Below, in pieces: positions 1-8,849 of a DNA stretch of 38,199 nt (the stretch's first letter is position 1; each line of letters begins with the position of its first letter). The notes under the pieces are model-generated. The model saw nothing but the letters and a program-made list of their open reading frames with translations, did not search any database and was not told where the DNA came from. This stretch comes from an uncultured Verrucomicrobiota bacterium (GTDB taxonomy: Bacteria > Verrucomicrobiota > Verrucomicrobiia > Limisphaerales > UBA9464), in NCBI GenBank assembly GCA_903854475.1, contig CAINWP010000031.1:1-38199 (forward strand), given 5' to 3'. The position numbers and the translations under genes were made by a program.

Positions 1-40
1 TAGGGCGATTTCTCCGAAAGCGCCGCGTCGGCACACGCGG
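1..40. repeat. 40-bp direct repeat, copy 1 (may extend upstream of the window)
   Basis: tagggcgatttctccgaaagcgccgcgtcggcacacgcgg is identical at 1-40 and 151-190. Confidence 0.9.
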
Positions 41-150
41 ACCGCTCGGAGATCGGTCCCTACCTAGGAGCCTGATCCGATGAGGAGCCGCATCGGGCTA
101 CATCCGAGAGTCCCGATACGGACTCCACCTCACGCGGGACACCTCTGAGG

Positions 151-190
151 TAGGGCGATTTCTCCGAAAGCGCCGCGTCGGCACACGCGG
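151..190. repeat. 40-bp direct repeat, copy 2
   Basis: Exact copy of 1-40; flanking sequence diverges immediately after 190. Confidence 0.9.
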
Positions 191-262
191 TGCGTATTCC
201 GATGAAGGCGGACACCTGTTCCGATTCGTATCGGACACTGATCCGACGATATCGGACAGTGG

Positions 263-357
263 TCGGAGCGAAGCGACGCTCGGCTGTGAGCAATAAAGAA
301 CTGTCCGATATGAGGCAAGAAAATCGGGCCTGATTCCGGCTTCGGAGCGAAGCGACG
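263..357. repeat. 16-bp direct repeat pair (tcggagcgaagcgacg at 263-278 and 342-357) with nearby tccgat/atcgga motifs
   Basis: Exact 16-bp match; several short tatcgga / tccgata motifs lie in 220-310, possibly remnants of IS-end binding repeats. Confidence 0.6.
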
Positions 358-517
358 TTTCTTGGGTTCGGGTGACTCGACGCGCCGTGCATTGGCTCGG
401 GCCGGGGAGCGGCGGCGAAGGGCTTCAAGCCCCTGCTCGCTTCGCTGCTGGTCGCCACGCGTAACGGACTCCCCAGGCCCGTGCCAATAGGCGCGCCTAC
501 GACCTGCCGACTCGTCA

Positions 518-870
518 GTCCGATGGAGGCTTTTGGTCCGGGCGCTTGCGCAGGGATTCGCCCTTGAGTTCAAACCGAGACGCGTTGTGGATCAACCGGA
601 CCAGGATGGCGTCAGCGACAGTGGCGTCGGCGATGAGTTCATGCCACTGGTCTACCGGGAACTGGCTGGTGATCAGGGTTGCCCCTTGGCGGTCATCAAT
701 AATCTCCAGGAAGTCCCGGAAGGGTTTTTCGGCAGCGGCAGCGGTCCCGAGATCGTCGACGATCAGCAGGCTGGCTCGTGCCAGCCTTTTCAAGAGGGTC
801 GGCAGGCTGCCGCCGGCATGGCTCAGGCCATCGGGCAGTTCCGCTATCCGACTGGGCTTCACGGTGCTGT
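518..870 (-). pseudogene. IS21-family IstB-like ATPase, C-terminal remnant
   Basis: Minus-strand translation YSTVKPSRIAELPDGLSHAGGSLPTLLKRLARASLLIVDDLGTAAAAEKPFRDFLEIIDDRQGATLITSQFPVDQWHELIADATVADAILVRLIHNASRFELKGESLRK matches the IstB pattern (Walker B LLIVDDLG, TSQxPVDQWHE, DAILxRLxHNA, ELKGESLRK); N-terminal Walker A half is missing. Confidence 0.85.
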
Positions 871-1015
871 ACACCTCGATTTTCGATCTAGTGTGGGACT
901 TCCTGAAGGATGAGGCCGTTAACCACCAGGACCGAACCTTGCGGCGGTATTTGAAGCCCGACCTGCTGCTCATTGATGACAGGGGGCTCAAGGCGTTGCC
1001 TAAGCACTCCGGCGC
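860..1015 (+). pseudogene. Second IstB-like remnant (different IstB subgroup), central fragment
   Basis: Plus-strand translation VLYTSIFDLVWDFLKDEAVNHQDRTLRRYLKPDLLLIDDRGLKALPKHSG resembles the IstB segment around Walker B; it loses similarity right after KHSG. Confidence 0.75.
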
Positions 1016-1717
1016 CCTAAGCGAAATTGGGCTGGGCTTCCTCCCCTCGGCGAGTTCCCTCTCATCCCTCATCCAGTTAGATCAGAGTTTCAATGCGGCG
1101 AGTTCCGACAATGGCTTCAGGATCCTCTGAATGAAGTTTTTAATGATGTGGCCTATTCCCGGCGTTGTTGGTGACGCCTAAATCTTCCGGGTAATCTTTC
1201 TAAAAAGTGGACCGAAGGATCAGAGTCGGTTGCCCAGCCGATAGTCGGTTGGCAGCCGGGTTCTTTTATCGGTCGATTTATGGGAAGTGATCTCGGAGTG
1301 GATCAAACTGTCAGCGACGTTCCGTAAGCTACGGAAAGTTGTCGGTTTGAAATCCACAGTTGTGACGGGTTGTTTTGGGCGTCTTCTTCTAGGTTGAGCG
1401 ACTGCATTTCTGCCTTCTTCGAATGCTTTCCAAATGCGTTGAATGCCCTATGGACCGAATCAGGTTCCACTTGAGGAACCAAAAAACAGAGGGCAGATCG
1501 ATCAGCCGTTGAGTTTTTGGTGACGGCGTTTTTTAACCTGGCACGTTAAACCGATGGTGACGCCGTCGGTGAAATCGGACGGTGTGGATCGACGAGGAAG
1601 TAACGTGACAAGCACACCAATTGGTTGCCTCACAAATCAGCCGAATTGAAGCGATACCCTCTGCGGTAACAGGTAGTCGAAGTCAAGATTTGAGATCAGT
1701 GACAACGAATGAAGGGA

Positions 1718-1794
1718 TGGTCGGGACGACAGGATTTGAACCTGCGACGTCTTGGTCCCAAACCAAGTGCTCTACCGGGCTGAGCTACGTCCCG
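1718..1794 (-). tRNA. tRNA-Pro (anticodon TGG), CCA encoded
   Basis: Reverse complement cgggacgtagctcagcccggtagagcacttggtttgggaccaagacgtcgcaggttcaaatcctgtcgtcccgacca folds as a cloverleaf: acceptor CGGGACG/CGTCCCG, anticodon stem CTTGG/CCAAG with loop TTTGGGA, T-arm GCAGG-TTCAAAT-CCTGT. Confidence 0.95.
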
Positions 1795-1887
1795 AACCAG
1801 GATGAAAGAGTCGCTTTGGATATCCGTTGAGGCAATGCTTTTCCACTTAAAGGTTATGATTCACCGGATCATGACGCTGAGTCCTCA

Positions 1888-3012
1888 ATGAAACTCCTCG
1901 TCTTTGCACACGTGCCGCCGCCTCACCATGGGCAAAGCCAGATGGTGAAGCTGATGGTGGACGGTTTCCGAGCCCAGCCAGAGTTCGGAATCGAAGTGCT
2001 CCATGTCGATGCCCGACTTTCGTCTGGGATGGCCGACGTGGGATCGGTTCGGGGAGGCAAAGTTCAAGCGCTCCTGCGGTACTGCAGGCAGGCGATTGCG
2101 TTGTCGCATCATCACGGATGCCGGACACTGTATTACATTCCGTCCCCACCGAAGCGATCCTCGTTGTACCGTGATTTTCTGGTGATGGCTTTGATTCGTT
2201 GGCGGTTTGATAAGGTCGTTTTGCATTGGCACGCGGTTGGATTGGGAGCCTGGCTGGAAAGCGAATCCTGGTTCTGGGAACGCGCGTTAGCTCGAGTCTT
2301 TCTGGGGCGGGTTCAGCAAGCCATTGTGTTGGCCGCGAGCAATCGGGCTGATGCGGAGGCTCTCAGTCCGCGATCCGTGACAGTGGTGAGCAACGGCATC
2401 CCAGATCCTTGCCCTGATTTCGCGGAGACATTGGAGGTGCGGCGCGCGGCCGGTGCTGACCGATCCCAGACGCAGGTTCTGTTTATGGCGCATTGCACGC
2501 GTGACAAAGGTCTTTTTGGGGCGGTTGAGGCGGTGTTGGCGGCCAATAAGATGGGTGACTCAGGGCGCCGATTCCGGCTCACCGTTGCAGGGAGTTTTTT
2601 GTCGGAGGCCGAAGAGGCTGAGTTTCGGGACCGTGTCGGACGCTCAGATGCGGCCGGATGTGTAGAGATCACTGGATTTGTCTCAGGCCCTGAGAAGGAT
2701 CGGTTGTTTCGGCAGTCGGATGTGTTCTTGTTTCCCACTTATTTCGCCAATGAAGGGCAACCGTTGAACCTGATCGAGGCGTTGGCCTATGGGTTGCCCT
2801 GTGTCACGACCCGGTGGCGTTCCATCCCGGAGTATTTTCCAGTGGACTATCCCGGGCTCTGCGTTCCGAGGGATGTTCCGGCTTTGGCTCGCGCCTTGCA
2901 CGCGGTCGTGGAGCGTGTGGATGGCAGGAGTCTTCGCGGTGAGTATGAGCAACGCTTTGCCGTCAGCCCTCACTTGAGCGCTCTGGCCGCGGCCATTCGG
3001 ACAGGCTCTTAG
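1888..3012 (+). CDS. Glycosyltransferase family 4 (group 1) protein
   Basis: 374 aa; N-terminal MKLLVFAHVPPPHHGQSQMV, internal VLFMAHCTRDKGLFGAVEAV, C-terminal FLFPTYFANEGQPLNLIEALAYGLPCVTTRWRSIPE typical of GT-B GT4 enzymes. Confidence 0.88.
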   Translation: MKLLVFAHVPPPHHGQSQMVKLMVDGFRAQPEFGIEVLHVDARLSSGMADVGSVRGGKVQALLRYCRQAIALSHHHGCRTLYYIPSPPKRSSLYRDFLVMALIRWRFDKVVLHWHAVGLGAWLESESWFWERALARVFLGRVQQAIVLAASNRADAEALSPRSVTVVSNGIPDPCPDFAETLEVRRAAGADRSQTQVLFMAHCTRDKGLFGAVEAVLAANKMGDSGRRFRLTVAGSFLSEAEEAEFRDRVGRSDAAGCVEITGFVSGPEKDRLFRQSDVFLFPTYFANEGQPLNLIEALAYGLPCVTTRWRSIPEYFPVDYPGLCVPRDVPALARALHAVVERVDGRSLRGEYEQRFAVSPHLSALAAAIRTGS

Positions 3013-3171
3013 GAATGAGAGTGTTCTCGGGCGAGGACCTCCTGAGACGCGGCATCCGGTGGAATCCAGTTCTGGGTGGTCCCCGTCGTTTCTAGGCGCC
3101 GTTACCTGATCCTTTCGATGGCTCATGAACCGCCCTAAGTGAGGCTGTGAGCGAGGGATGAGCCGAACGAT

Positions 3172-3220
3172 GGAGCCAAACAAAACGGCGCCTGCTCTTC
3201 CCGGGGAGAGCGGCGCCGTT
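3172..3220 (-). terminator. Rho-independent terminator of the superoxide dismutase gene
   Basis: Stem aacggcgcc-t-gctct / agagc-ggcgccgtt (3184-3220), followed on the minus strand by ttttgttt. Confidence 0.85.
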
Positions 3221-3239
3221 CGAGATTTCTAATCTGATT

Positions 3240-3863
3240 TTACTTCGCTGCGGCGTACAACGCTTCAACCTTGTTCCAGTCGATCACGTTCCATACGGCT
3301 TTGAGATAGGCAGCGCGCAGGTTCTGATACTTCAAGTAATAGGCGTGTTCCCAAACATCGATACCGAGCACAGCTTTACCTTCGCACCCGGCGATGGGTT
3401 TGCCCATGAGCGGGTTGTCTTGGTTGGCCGTGGACGCGATCTCCAGCTTGCCGCTGTTGACTACGAGCCAAGCCCAACCCGAACCAAAACGGCCAATACC
3501 TGCGGCCTCAAACTTGGCCTGGAATTCAGCGAAGGATCCGAACGTCGCATCGATGGCGGTGGCGAGATCGCCGGAGGGCGAGCCGCCCTTGCCGGGTCCC
3601 ATGAGGTTCCAGAAGAAGGTGTGATTCCAATGGCCGCCGCCGTTGTTGCGGACCGCGCCGCGGATAGCGTCGGGGACACCGGCCAGATTGCCGATCAGGT
3701 CCTCCAGCGAAAGGGCCTCGGCTGGTGTGCCGGTGATTGCCTTGTTGAGGTTGTCCACGTAGGCCTTGTGATGGCGGCCGTGGTGGATCTCCATGGTGAG
3801 TGCGTCGATGTGGGGTTCGAGCGCGTCCTTGGCGTAGGGTAGGGGGGCAAGTTCGTGGGCCAT
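3240..3863 (-). CDS. sodA: Superoxide dismutase [Fe/Mn]
   Basis: 207 aa; [84 protein letters not shown] are signature segments. Confidence 0.95.
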   Translation of the reverse strand: MAHELAPLPYAKDALEPHIDALTMEIHHGRHHKAYVDNLNKAITGTPAEALSLEDLIGNLAGVPDAIRGAVRNNGGGHWNHTFFWNLMGPGKGGSPSGDLATAIDATFGSFAEFQAKFEAAGIGRFGSGWAWLVVNSGKLEIASTANQDNPLMGKPIAGCEGKAVLGIDVWEHAYYLKYQNLRAAYLKAVWNVIDWNKVEALYAAAK

Positions 3864-4045
3864 AAAATGAGATTCAATTGCCGGACTTGCGGTGGCGCAC
3901 GCCGGCAGGTGAATGAGGGTAGCAAGCTTCGTTCGGCGCGCAAGCAGCAGGGCGGTTGTCGCTTTAGATCCTCGGATCTTGAAATTCCCTCTCGCCTGCT
4001 GTTCAAGGCGACCGATACGGTGAATCCCTCAACGAGACTGCACAC

Positions 4046-5518
4046 ATGAGTAACCCCACTGGAGACATCGCACTGATCGGCTTGGCGGTCATGGGCCAGA
4101 ACCTGATCCTCAACATGAACGACCACGGCTTCACCGTCGTGGCCTACAACCGCACCACCTCCAAGGTGGATGAATTTCTGGCTGGTGAGGCCAAGGGGAC
4201 TCAGATTCAGGGAGCCCACTCGATTGCCGAATTAGTGTCCAAGCTCAAGACGCCGCGGCGGATCATGATGTTGGTTAAGGCGGGCCAAGCGGTGGACGAC
4301 TTCATCGAGCAGTTGGTGCCGCACTTGTCCGCAGGGGACATCATTATCGATGGCGGTAATTCGCTCTATGGCGACACGGAGCGACGGGTAAAGTATTGCG
4401 AGTCCAAGGGGTTGCTTTTCATTGGAACCGGGGTGTCTGGTGGCGAAGAGGGGGCTCGACGCGGACCCAGCATCATGCCCGGCGGATCAGCCAAGGCGTG
4501 GCCTGCCGTGAAGGACATCTTCCAGGGCGTCTCCGCCAAGGTGGATGGAGGCGTGCCGTGTTGTGATTGGGTCGGCGATGGCGGTTCAGGCCACTACGTG
4601 AAGATGGTCCATAATGGCATCGAGTACGGCGACATGCAGTTGATTTGCGAGGCTTACAACATTCTCAAGAACGGTTTGGGCCTCAGCGCCGACGAGATGC
4701 ATCAGGTCTTCGCCGACTGGAACAAGGGAGAGTTGGATAGCTTTCTCGTGGAAATCACTCGCGACATCCTGGCGTTCAAGGACGTCGATGGCGGGCCGTT
4801 GGTGGACAAGATCTTGGATACCGCGGGTCAGAAGGGCACCGGCAAGTGGACGGTCATCGATTCGGCCAATTTGGCCCAGCCCGTCACATTGATCGCCGAG
4901 GCGGTTTTTAGCCGCTGTGTCAGCGCCATGAAGGACGAGCGAGTGAAGGCATCTCGCAAGCTCAAGGGACCGAAGCCGTTGCTGAGCGCTGCCAAGAATC
5001 CCAAGGCTCGGCAGGCGTTTATCGAAGACATCAAGAGCGCCCTCTATGCCTCCAAGATCGTTAGCTATGCGCAGGGTTATATGCTGCTGCGCGCGGCGGC
5101 CGCAGAATACGGATGGAAGCTCAACTACGGCGGCATCGCCTTGATGTGGCGGGGAGGTTGCATCATCCGTTCCCGTTTCCTGGGCAAGATTAAGGAGGCT
5201 TACGACAATAATCCTAAGCTAGCCAATTTGTTGCTCGACGACTACTTCCGGGCTGAGATCAAGAAGAGCCAGAAGGGTTGGCGTAATGTGGTGGCCTCTG
5301 CGGCCAAGAAGGGTATTCCCATGCCCGCCTTCAGCACAGCGCTGGCGTTCTTCGACCAATATCGTTCGGCAACACTTCCAGCGAACCTCCTCCAGGCGCA
5401 GCGAGACTACTTCGGGGCTCACACTTACGAGCGCGTGGACAAGCCCCGCGGGCAATTCTTCCACACCAATTGGACTGGGCGCGGAGGCAATGTAAGCTCC
5501 AGTACCTATAACGCCTGA
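4046..5518 (+). CDS. gnd: 6-phosphogluconate dehydrogenase, decarboxylating
   Basis: 490 aa; IALIGLAVMGQNLILNMNDHGFTVVAYNRT, GTGVSGGEEGARRGPSIMPGG, VKMVHNGIEYGDMQLI. Confidence 0.97.
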   Translation: MSNPTGDIALIGLAVMGQNLILNMNDHGFTVVAYNRTTSKVDEFLAGEAKGTQIQGAHSIAELVSKLKTPRRIMMLVKAGQAVDDFIEQLVPHLSAGDIIIDGGNSLYGDTERRVKYCESKGLLFIGTGVSGGEEGARRGPSIMPGGSAKAWPAVKDIFQGVSAKVDGGVPCCDWVGDGGSGHYVKMVHNGIEYGDMQLICEAYNILKNGLGLSADEMHQVFADWNKGELDSFLVEITRDILAFKDVDGGPLVDKILDTAGQKGTGKWTVIDSANLAQPVTLIAEAVFSRCVSAMKDERVKASRKLKGPKPLLSAAKNPKARQAFIEDIKSALYASKIVSYAQGYMLLRAAAAEYGWKLNYGGIALMWRGGCIIRSRFLGKIKEAYDNNPKLANLLLDDYFRAEIKKSQKGWRNVVASAAKKGIPMPAFSTALAFFDQYRSATLPANLLQAQRDYFGAHTYERVDKPRGQFFHTNWTGRGGNVSSSTYNA

Positions 5519-5528
5519 TTAGCAGGAA

Positions 5529-6065
5529 GTGGGTCATCCCTCGAACCTTGTGGACAACGATTTTTCACCCGATGCCGAACGAACTTTGAAGAAGTTTTTC
5601 GGCATATTCATCGCCACGTTGTTTTTGTACGTGACGATTTATGGAGGCTGTGAGGCTTACCGGGTGCGCAGCGGGGCCTGGCACCTGACCTTTGACAGGC
5701 AGCCAGATGGAACACCGGTCCTCCGAATCGACCACCCGCGGCTGCTGACCGGTGGTCCGGTGTCGATCCGATTTCCGGGCGAGAATGCGCCACGGGTGAC
5801 CAATGGTCCGATTACTTACATTTACAGTCGTCCGGACACCAATTCGACCCCGTTTGGTCCGATGTACTTTGTCGACACGACGCAGTTGCCCGGAACGGTC
5901 GCGCTGGGGGCTTTTGGTCATGTGGTGGAGATGGTGCCGCGGACATTGTTTGTCGACTTCAGGGAGGTGGCATGGGGCTCTGAGACCAACATGACCTTGC
6001 TGCCTGAGGGCAAGCCCTCACCGGAACGATTGAAGGTCAAGAACCAGCAGTGGAATGGCCGTTGA
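5529..6065 (+). CDS. Hypothetical protein, N-terminal transmembrane anchor
   Basis: 178 aa, directly downstream of gnd; hydrophobic FFGIFIATLFLYVTIYGG then a probably extracytoplasmic domain; start is GTG 5529 or GTG 5550 (ambiguous). Confidence 0.6.
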   Translation: MGHPSNLVDNDFSPDAERTLKKFFGIFIATLFLYVTIYGGCEAYRVRSGAWHLTFDRQPDGTPVLRIDHPRLLTGGPVSIRFPGENAPRVTNGPITYIYSRPDTNSTPFGPMYFVDTTQLPGTVALGAFGHVVEMVPRTLFVDFREVAWGSETNMTLLPEGKPSPERLKVKNQQWNGR

Positions 6066-6154
6066 GCGTGGAGGTGCCGTTTGGGTAAGTCGGCCCCTCT
6101 TAGGTAATTGCTTCCAGACTTTCCAATGGATGCCCGTGCCGGCAGCGTTGGACC

Positions 6155-7303
6155 ATGTTCTCTGCTCTGAGCTGCTGGCGGCGCACGGCCACGCCGATTT
6201 TAGCATCACTCCTTCTCACAGTGCTGCCTGTGTCGGGATCTGCGCCCGGGCTTAGACCGATCTTTAACGGTCGGGATCTGCGGGGGTGGGTCAACGTCAA
6301 CTGCGCACCAGAGACATTTACCGTCCGAGAAGGTATGATCCACTGTGATGGCATTCCAACTGGAGCCCTGCGCACGGAGCGTCAGTATGAGAATTTCATT
6401 CTAGAGTTGGAATGGAGGCATCTCAAGCCCAGCGGCAATGCCGGGGTCTTCATTTGGTCGGGCCCGATGCCGGCGTTGGGTCAACCCTTCCTAAGAGCGA
6501 TCGAGGTTCAGGTTCTCGACCACGGGTATGGCAAATCGGACTGGTTCACGACCCATGGCGACATCTTCCCGATCCACGGATCGACCATGAAGCCGTTTTC
6601 TCCCAGCCGCGGCGATCGCAGTTTCCCAAAAGAATCCCGGAGTTTGGGCGCCCCGGAGTGGAACCACTACCGGATCGTTGCCACCAACGGGGTCCTCCGC
6701 CTTTCAGTCAATGGCGCTGAGGTTTCCGGTGGCACCGGTTGCAATTGGCGGCGTGGGTATATCGCTCTGGAGTCGGAGGGTGGAACCGTGGACTGGCGCA
6801 ACCTGCGTTTGCAGGAGTTGCCTTCCACGAAGGTCCCACCCGGTCAATCGGCACCGGATGCTCAACCGTGGAAGAGCCTTTATGACGGCCGGTCCTTGCG
6901 TGGGTGGCGGGTCCCCGTCGATTCCGAGGTATGGAAGGCCAGCGACTGGACCCTGAAGAGCCGAGTCGGGCTCGGGGGCAAAGCGTCGATCCTCTGGTCG
7001 GAAGCTCAGTTTAATCGCGATGAAGTGATCTTCGACTGGCGCTGGGAGGGGAAGACTGTGGACCGGGTACCTCCGCTGGTTTTCCGCCCGATCCGCGGTG
7101 GGGCGATCGTCCGGATCCCAGAGCTGGCGGCGCTCCGGGTCGATGGATGGAATCGTCTCCGGGTCCGCCGGTCTGGTGGGGCGCTCAAGATTTCCGCCAA
7201 TGACGCGGATGAGGTCTCCGTGGAGGTACCGCGCGGCCGGTTGGAGTTCGGATTCTTGCCCGCGCCGGTGCCGCTTCAGATTTCGAGCGTATTCATCCGC
7301 TAG
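6155..7303 (+). CDS. DUF1080 (3-keto-disaccharide hydrolase family) protein with a second, degenerate DUF1080-like segment
   Basis: FNGRDLRGW...FILELEWRHLKPSGNAGVFIWSGP...HYRIVATNGVLRLSVNGAEV...GYIALESEGGTVDWRNLRLQEL, then a second YDGRSLRGWRVP... block. Confidence 0.85.
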   Translation: MFSALSCWRRTATPILASLLLTVLPVSGSAPGLRPIFNGRDLRGWVNVNCAPETFTVREGMIHCDGIPTGALRTERQYENFILELEWRHLKPSGNAGVFIWSGPMPALGQPFLRAIEVQVLDHGYGKSDWFTTHGDIFPIHGSTMKPFSPSRGDRSFPKESRSLGAPEWNHYRIVATNGVLRLSVNGAEVSGGTGCNWRRGYIALESEGGTVDWRNLRLQELPSTKVPPGQSAPDAQPWKSLYDGRSLRGWRVPVDSEVWKASDWTLKSRVGLGGKASILWSEAQFNRDEVIFDWRWEGKTVDRVPPLVFRPIRGGAIVRIPELAALRVDGWNRLRVRRSGGALKISANDADEVSVEVPRGRLEFGFLPAPVPLQISSVFIR

Positions 7304-7342
7304 GTCGCGCCAATCCGTTTGTCGGGAGTGTCCCCGGCTGCG

Positions 7343-8515
7343 CTACCGAAAACAGATTCGGCTTACAGCATCATCGAATCCCTGGGCCCCGGCGATGATC
7401 TTGATCTCCACACGCATGAAGTAGATGGGCAGGTCTCGGCGGTCGAGCTTGGGAAAGCGGACCGCATCCTTCTGCGTAGTGACAAGCATGTCCGCGCGGC
7501 GCTTCTTGCCCCGGTTCACGGCATCCAGGACCTCCTGCTGGGTGAATCGGTGGTGGTCGGCATAGCGTCGGGCTAAGACGATCTCGGCTCCGAGTTCCGA
7601 GAGTTTCGATTCAAAGCTCTCAGGCTGGGCGATCCCGCTGAGACTGGCTACCCGGCGACCTTGCAACAGTTCGAGGCCTCGGCGTTCGCCGGTGAAGACA
7701 TCCTCGAAATAGAGCGGGTGATGCACGCACTCGATGATTCCGGCGCGCGGGTTGAGCAGGGCAATGCGGTCGCGCAGCGCAGCGGTCTTCCCGTCGCTCT
7801 TCGTCAGGAAGATGACGCTGGCCCGAGCAAGATGGGATGGCGGTTCCCTAAGGGTTCCGCGCGGCAGCAGGTGTTCATTGCCGAAGGGTTGCTGGCAGTC
7901 GATCAAGACCACGTCGGTACGGCGGCCGGCGAGCTTCCAGTATTGGAAGCCGTCGTCGAGCAGCAGGGTGTCGCAGCCGAAGTGCTCCACGGCATATCGA
8001 CCAGCTTTGACCCGATCTTTGTCGACCAGTACCACCACATCTTTCAGGTTGGACGCCAGCATGTAGGGTTCATCGCCGGCAGTCTCGGAATCGAGCAGCA
8101 GCGATTGGCCATCGGAGACGATGCGGGGTGGTGTGGTGTCTTCTCGGAGCAAGATCTTGTCGAGGAGGCGCTCCGACACGGGCTTGGGCTTGGATCGGTA
8201 TCCGCGTGAGAGGATGGCTACTTTGCGACCGGCATCCTGGAGAGCACGGGCAAACTTCTCGACGACCGGAGTCTTTCCGGTGCCGCCCACCGTGAGATTG
8301 CCCACGGCGATAACTTGAACACCCAGAGTTGAATCGCGAAGGATGCGAACGCTGTAGAGCAGTCGTCGCAGTTTTACGATGCCTCCAAAGATATGGGAAA
8401 GCCCCGAGAGTAACGCCCGGATAATGGAGGCCTTGCGCCCGGGTAGGTTCTCGAGGATCACCGCCAGAAAGTAAGTTTCGGCGGTCTCTGTAAATTTTTG
8501 CCAACGCTCTCGCAC
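7343..8515 (-). CDS. lpxK: Tetraacyldisaccharide 4'-kinase
   Basis: 390 aa; VIAVGNLTVGGTGKTPVVEKFARAL, AILSRGYRS, GDEPYMLA, DTLLLDDGFQYWKL, DVVLIDCQQPFGNEHLLPRGTLREP, TTQKDAVRF. Confidence 0.95.
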   Translation of the reverse strand: MRERWQKFTETAETYFLAVILENLPGRKASIIRALLSGLSHIFGGIVKLRRLLYSVRILRDSTLGVQVIAVGNLTVGGTGKTPVVEKFARALQDAGRKVAILSRGYRSKPKPVSERLLDKILLREDTTPPRIVSDGQSLLLDSETAGDEPYMLASNLKDVVVLVDKDRVKAGRYAVEHFGCDTLLLDDGFQYWKLAGRRTDVVLIDCQQPFGNEHLLPRGTLREPPSHLARASVIFLTKSDGKTAALRDRIALLNPRAGIIECVHHPLYFEDVFTGERRGLELLQGRRVASLSGIAQPESFESKLSELGAEIVLARRYADHHRFTQQEVLDAVNRGKKRRADMLVTTQKDAVRFPKLDRRDLPIYFMRVEIKIIAGAQGFDDAVSRICFR

Positions 8516-8849
8516 TGGCTTTCGATCATGTCATCTGGACACGACTTCGGAAAGATTTCGTGCAAACCGGTGAAATCCGGTTGTCAAGAGCCGGCTCGGG
8601 GCATTATCTCAGAGAACGTTTCCCGGTAGGAGCTCTCATGAATCTATATAAGGTTTTAGCGATTCTGACACCGTCCTCTCGGTCAGTAGGCATCACTGGT
8701 CGATCCGGACGGTGCATAGGCCGTCTGCTGACGTTGATGCCCTCGATGAAGATTTTCGATCTAAGCTTTCGCAATTTGAGGTATCAATTTTTTCAATTTC
8801 TGACGCATCGGGCCGCTGTTTCCTCCTAGTTGTGGAGTCAACGGTTCCG

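Noticed and set aside
1-190. 40-bp repeat as a CRISPR array
   Set aside because: Only two copies with a 110-bp spacer and no cas genes; does not fit CRISPR spacing.
60-573. Minus-strand ORFs of 132 and 147 aa over the left repeats
   Set aside because: Low-complexity translations, no recognisable domain, overlapping each other in different frames over repeat DNA.
533-1130. Plus-strand ORFs 533-913 and 546-1130 as intact genes
   Set aside because: Most of the length is antisense to the minus-strand IstB remnant; only about 860-1015 of the second ORF looks like protein.
1621-1830. Plus-strand ORF containing GTTGFEPATSWSQTKCSTGLSYVPN
   Set aside because: It is the antisense translation of tRNA-Pro, a classic spurious ORF.
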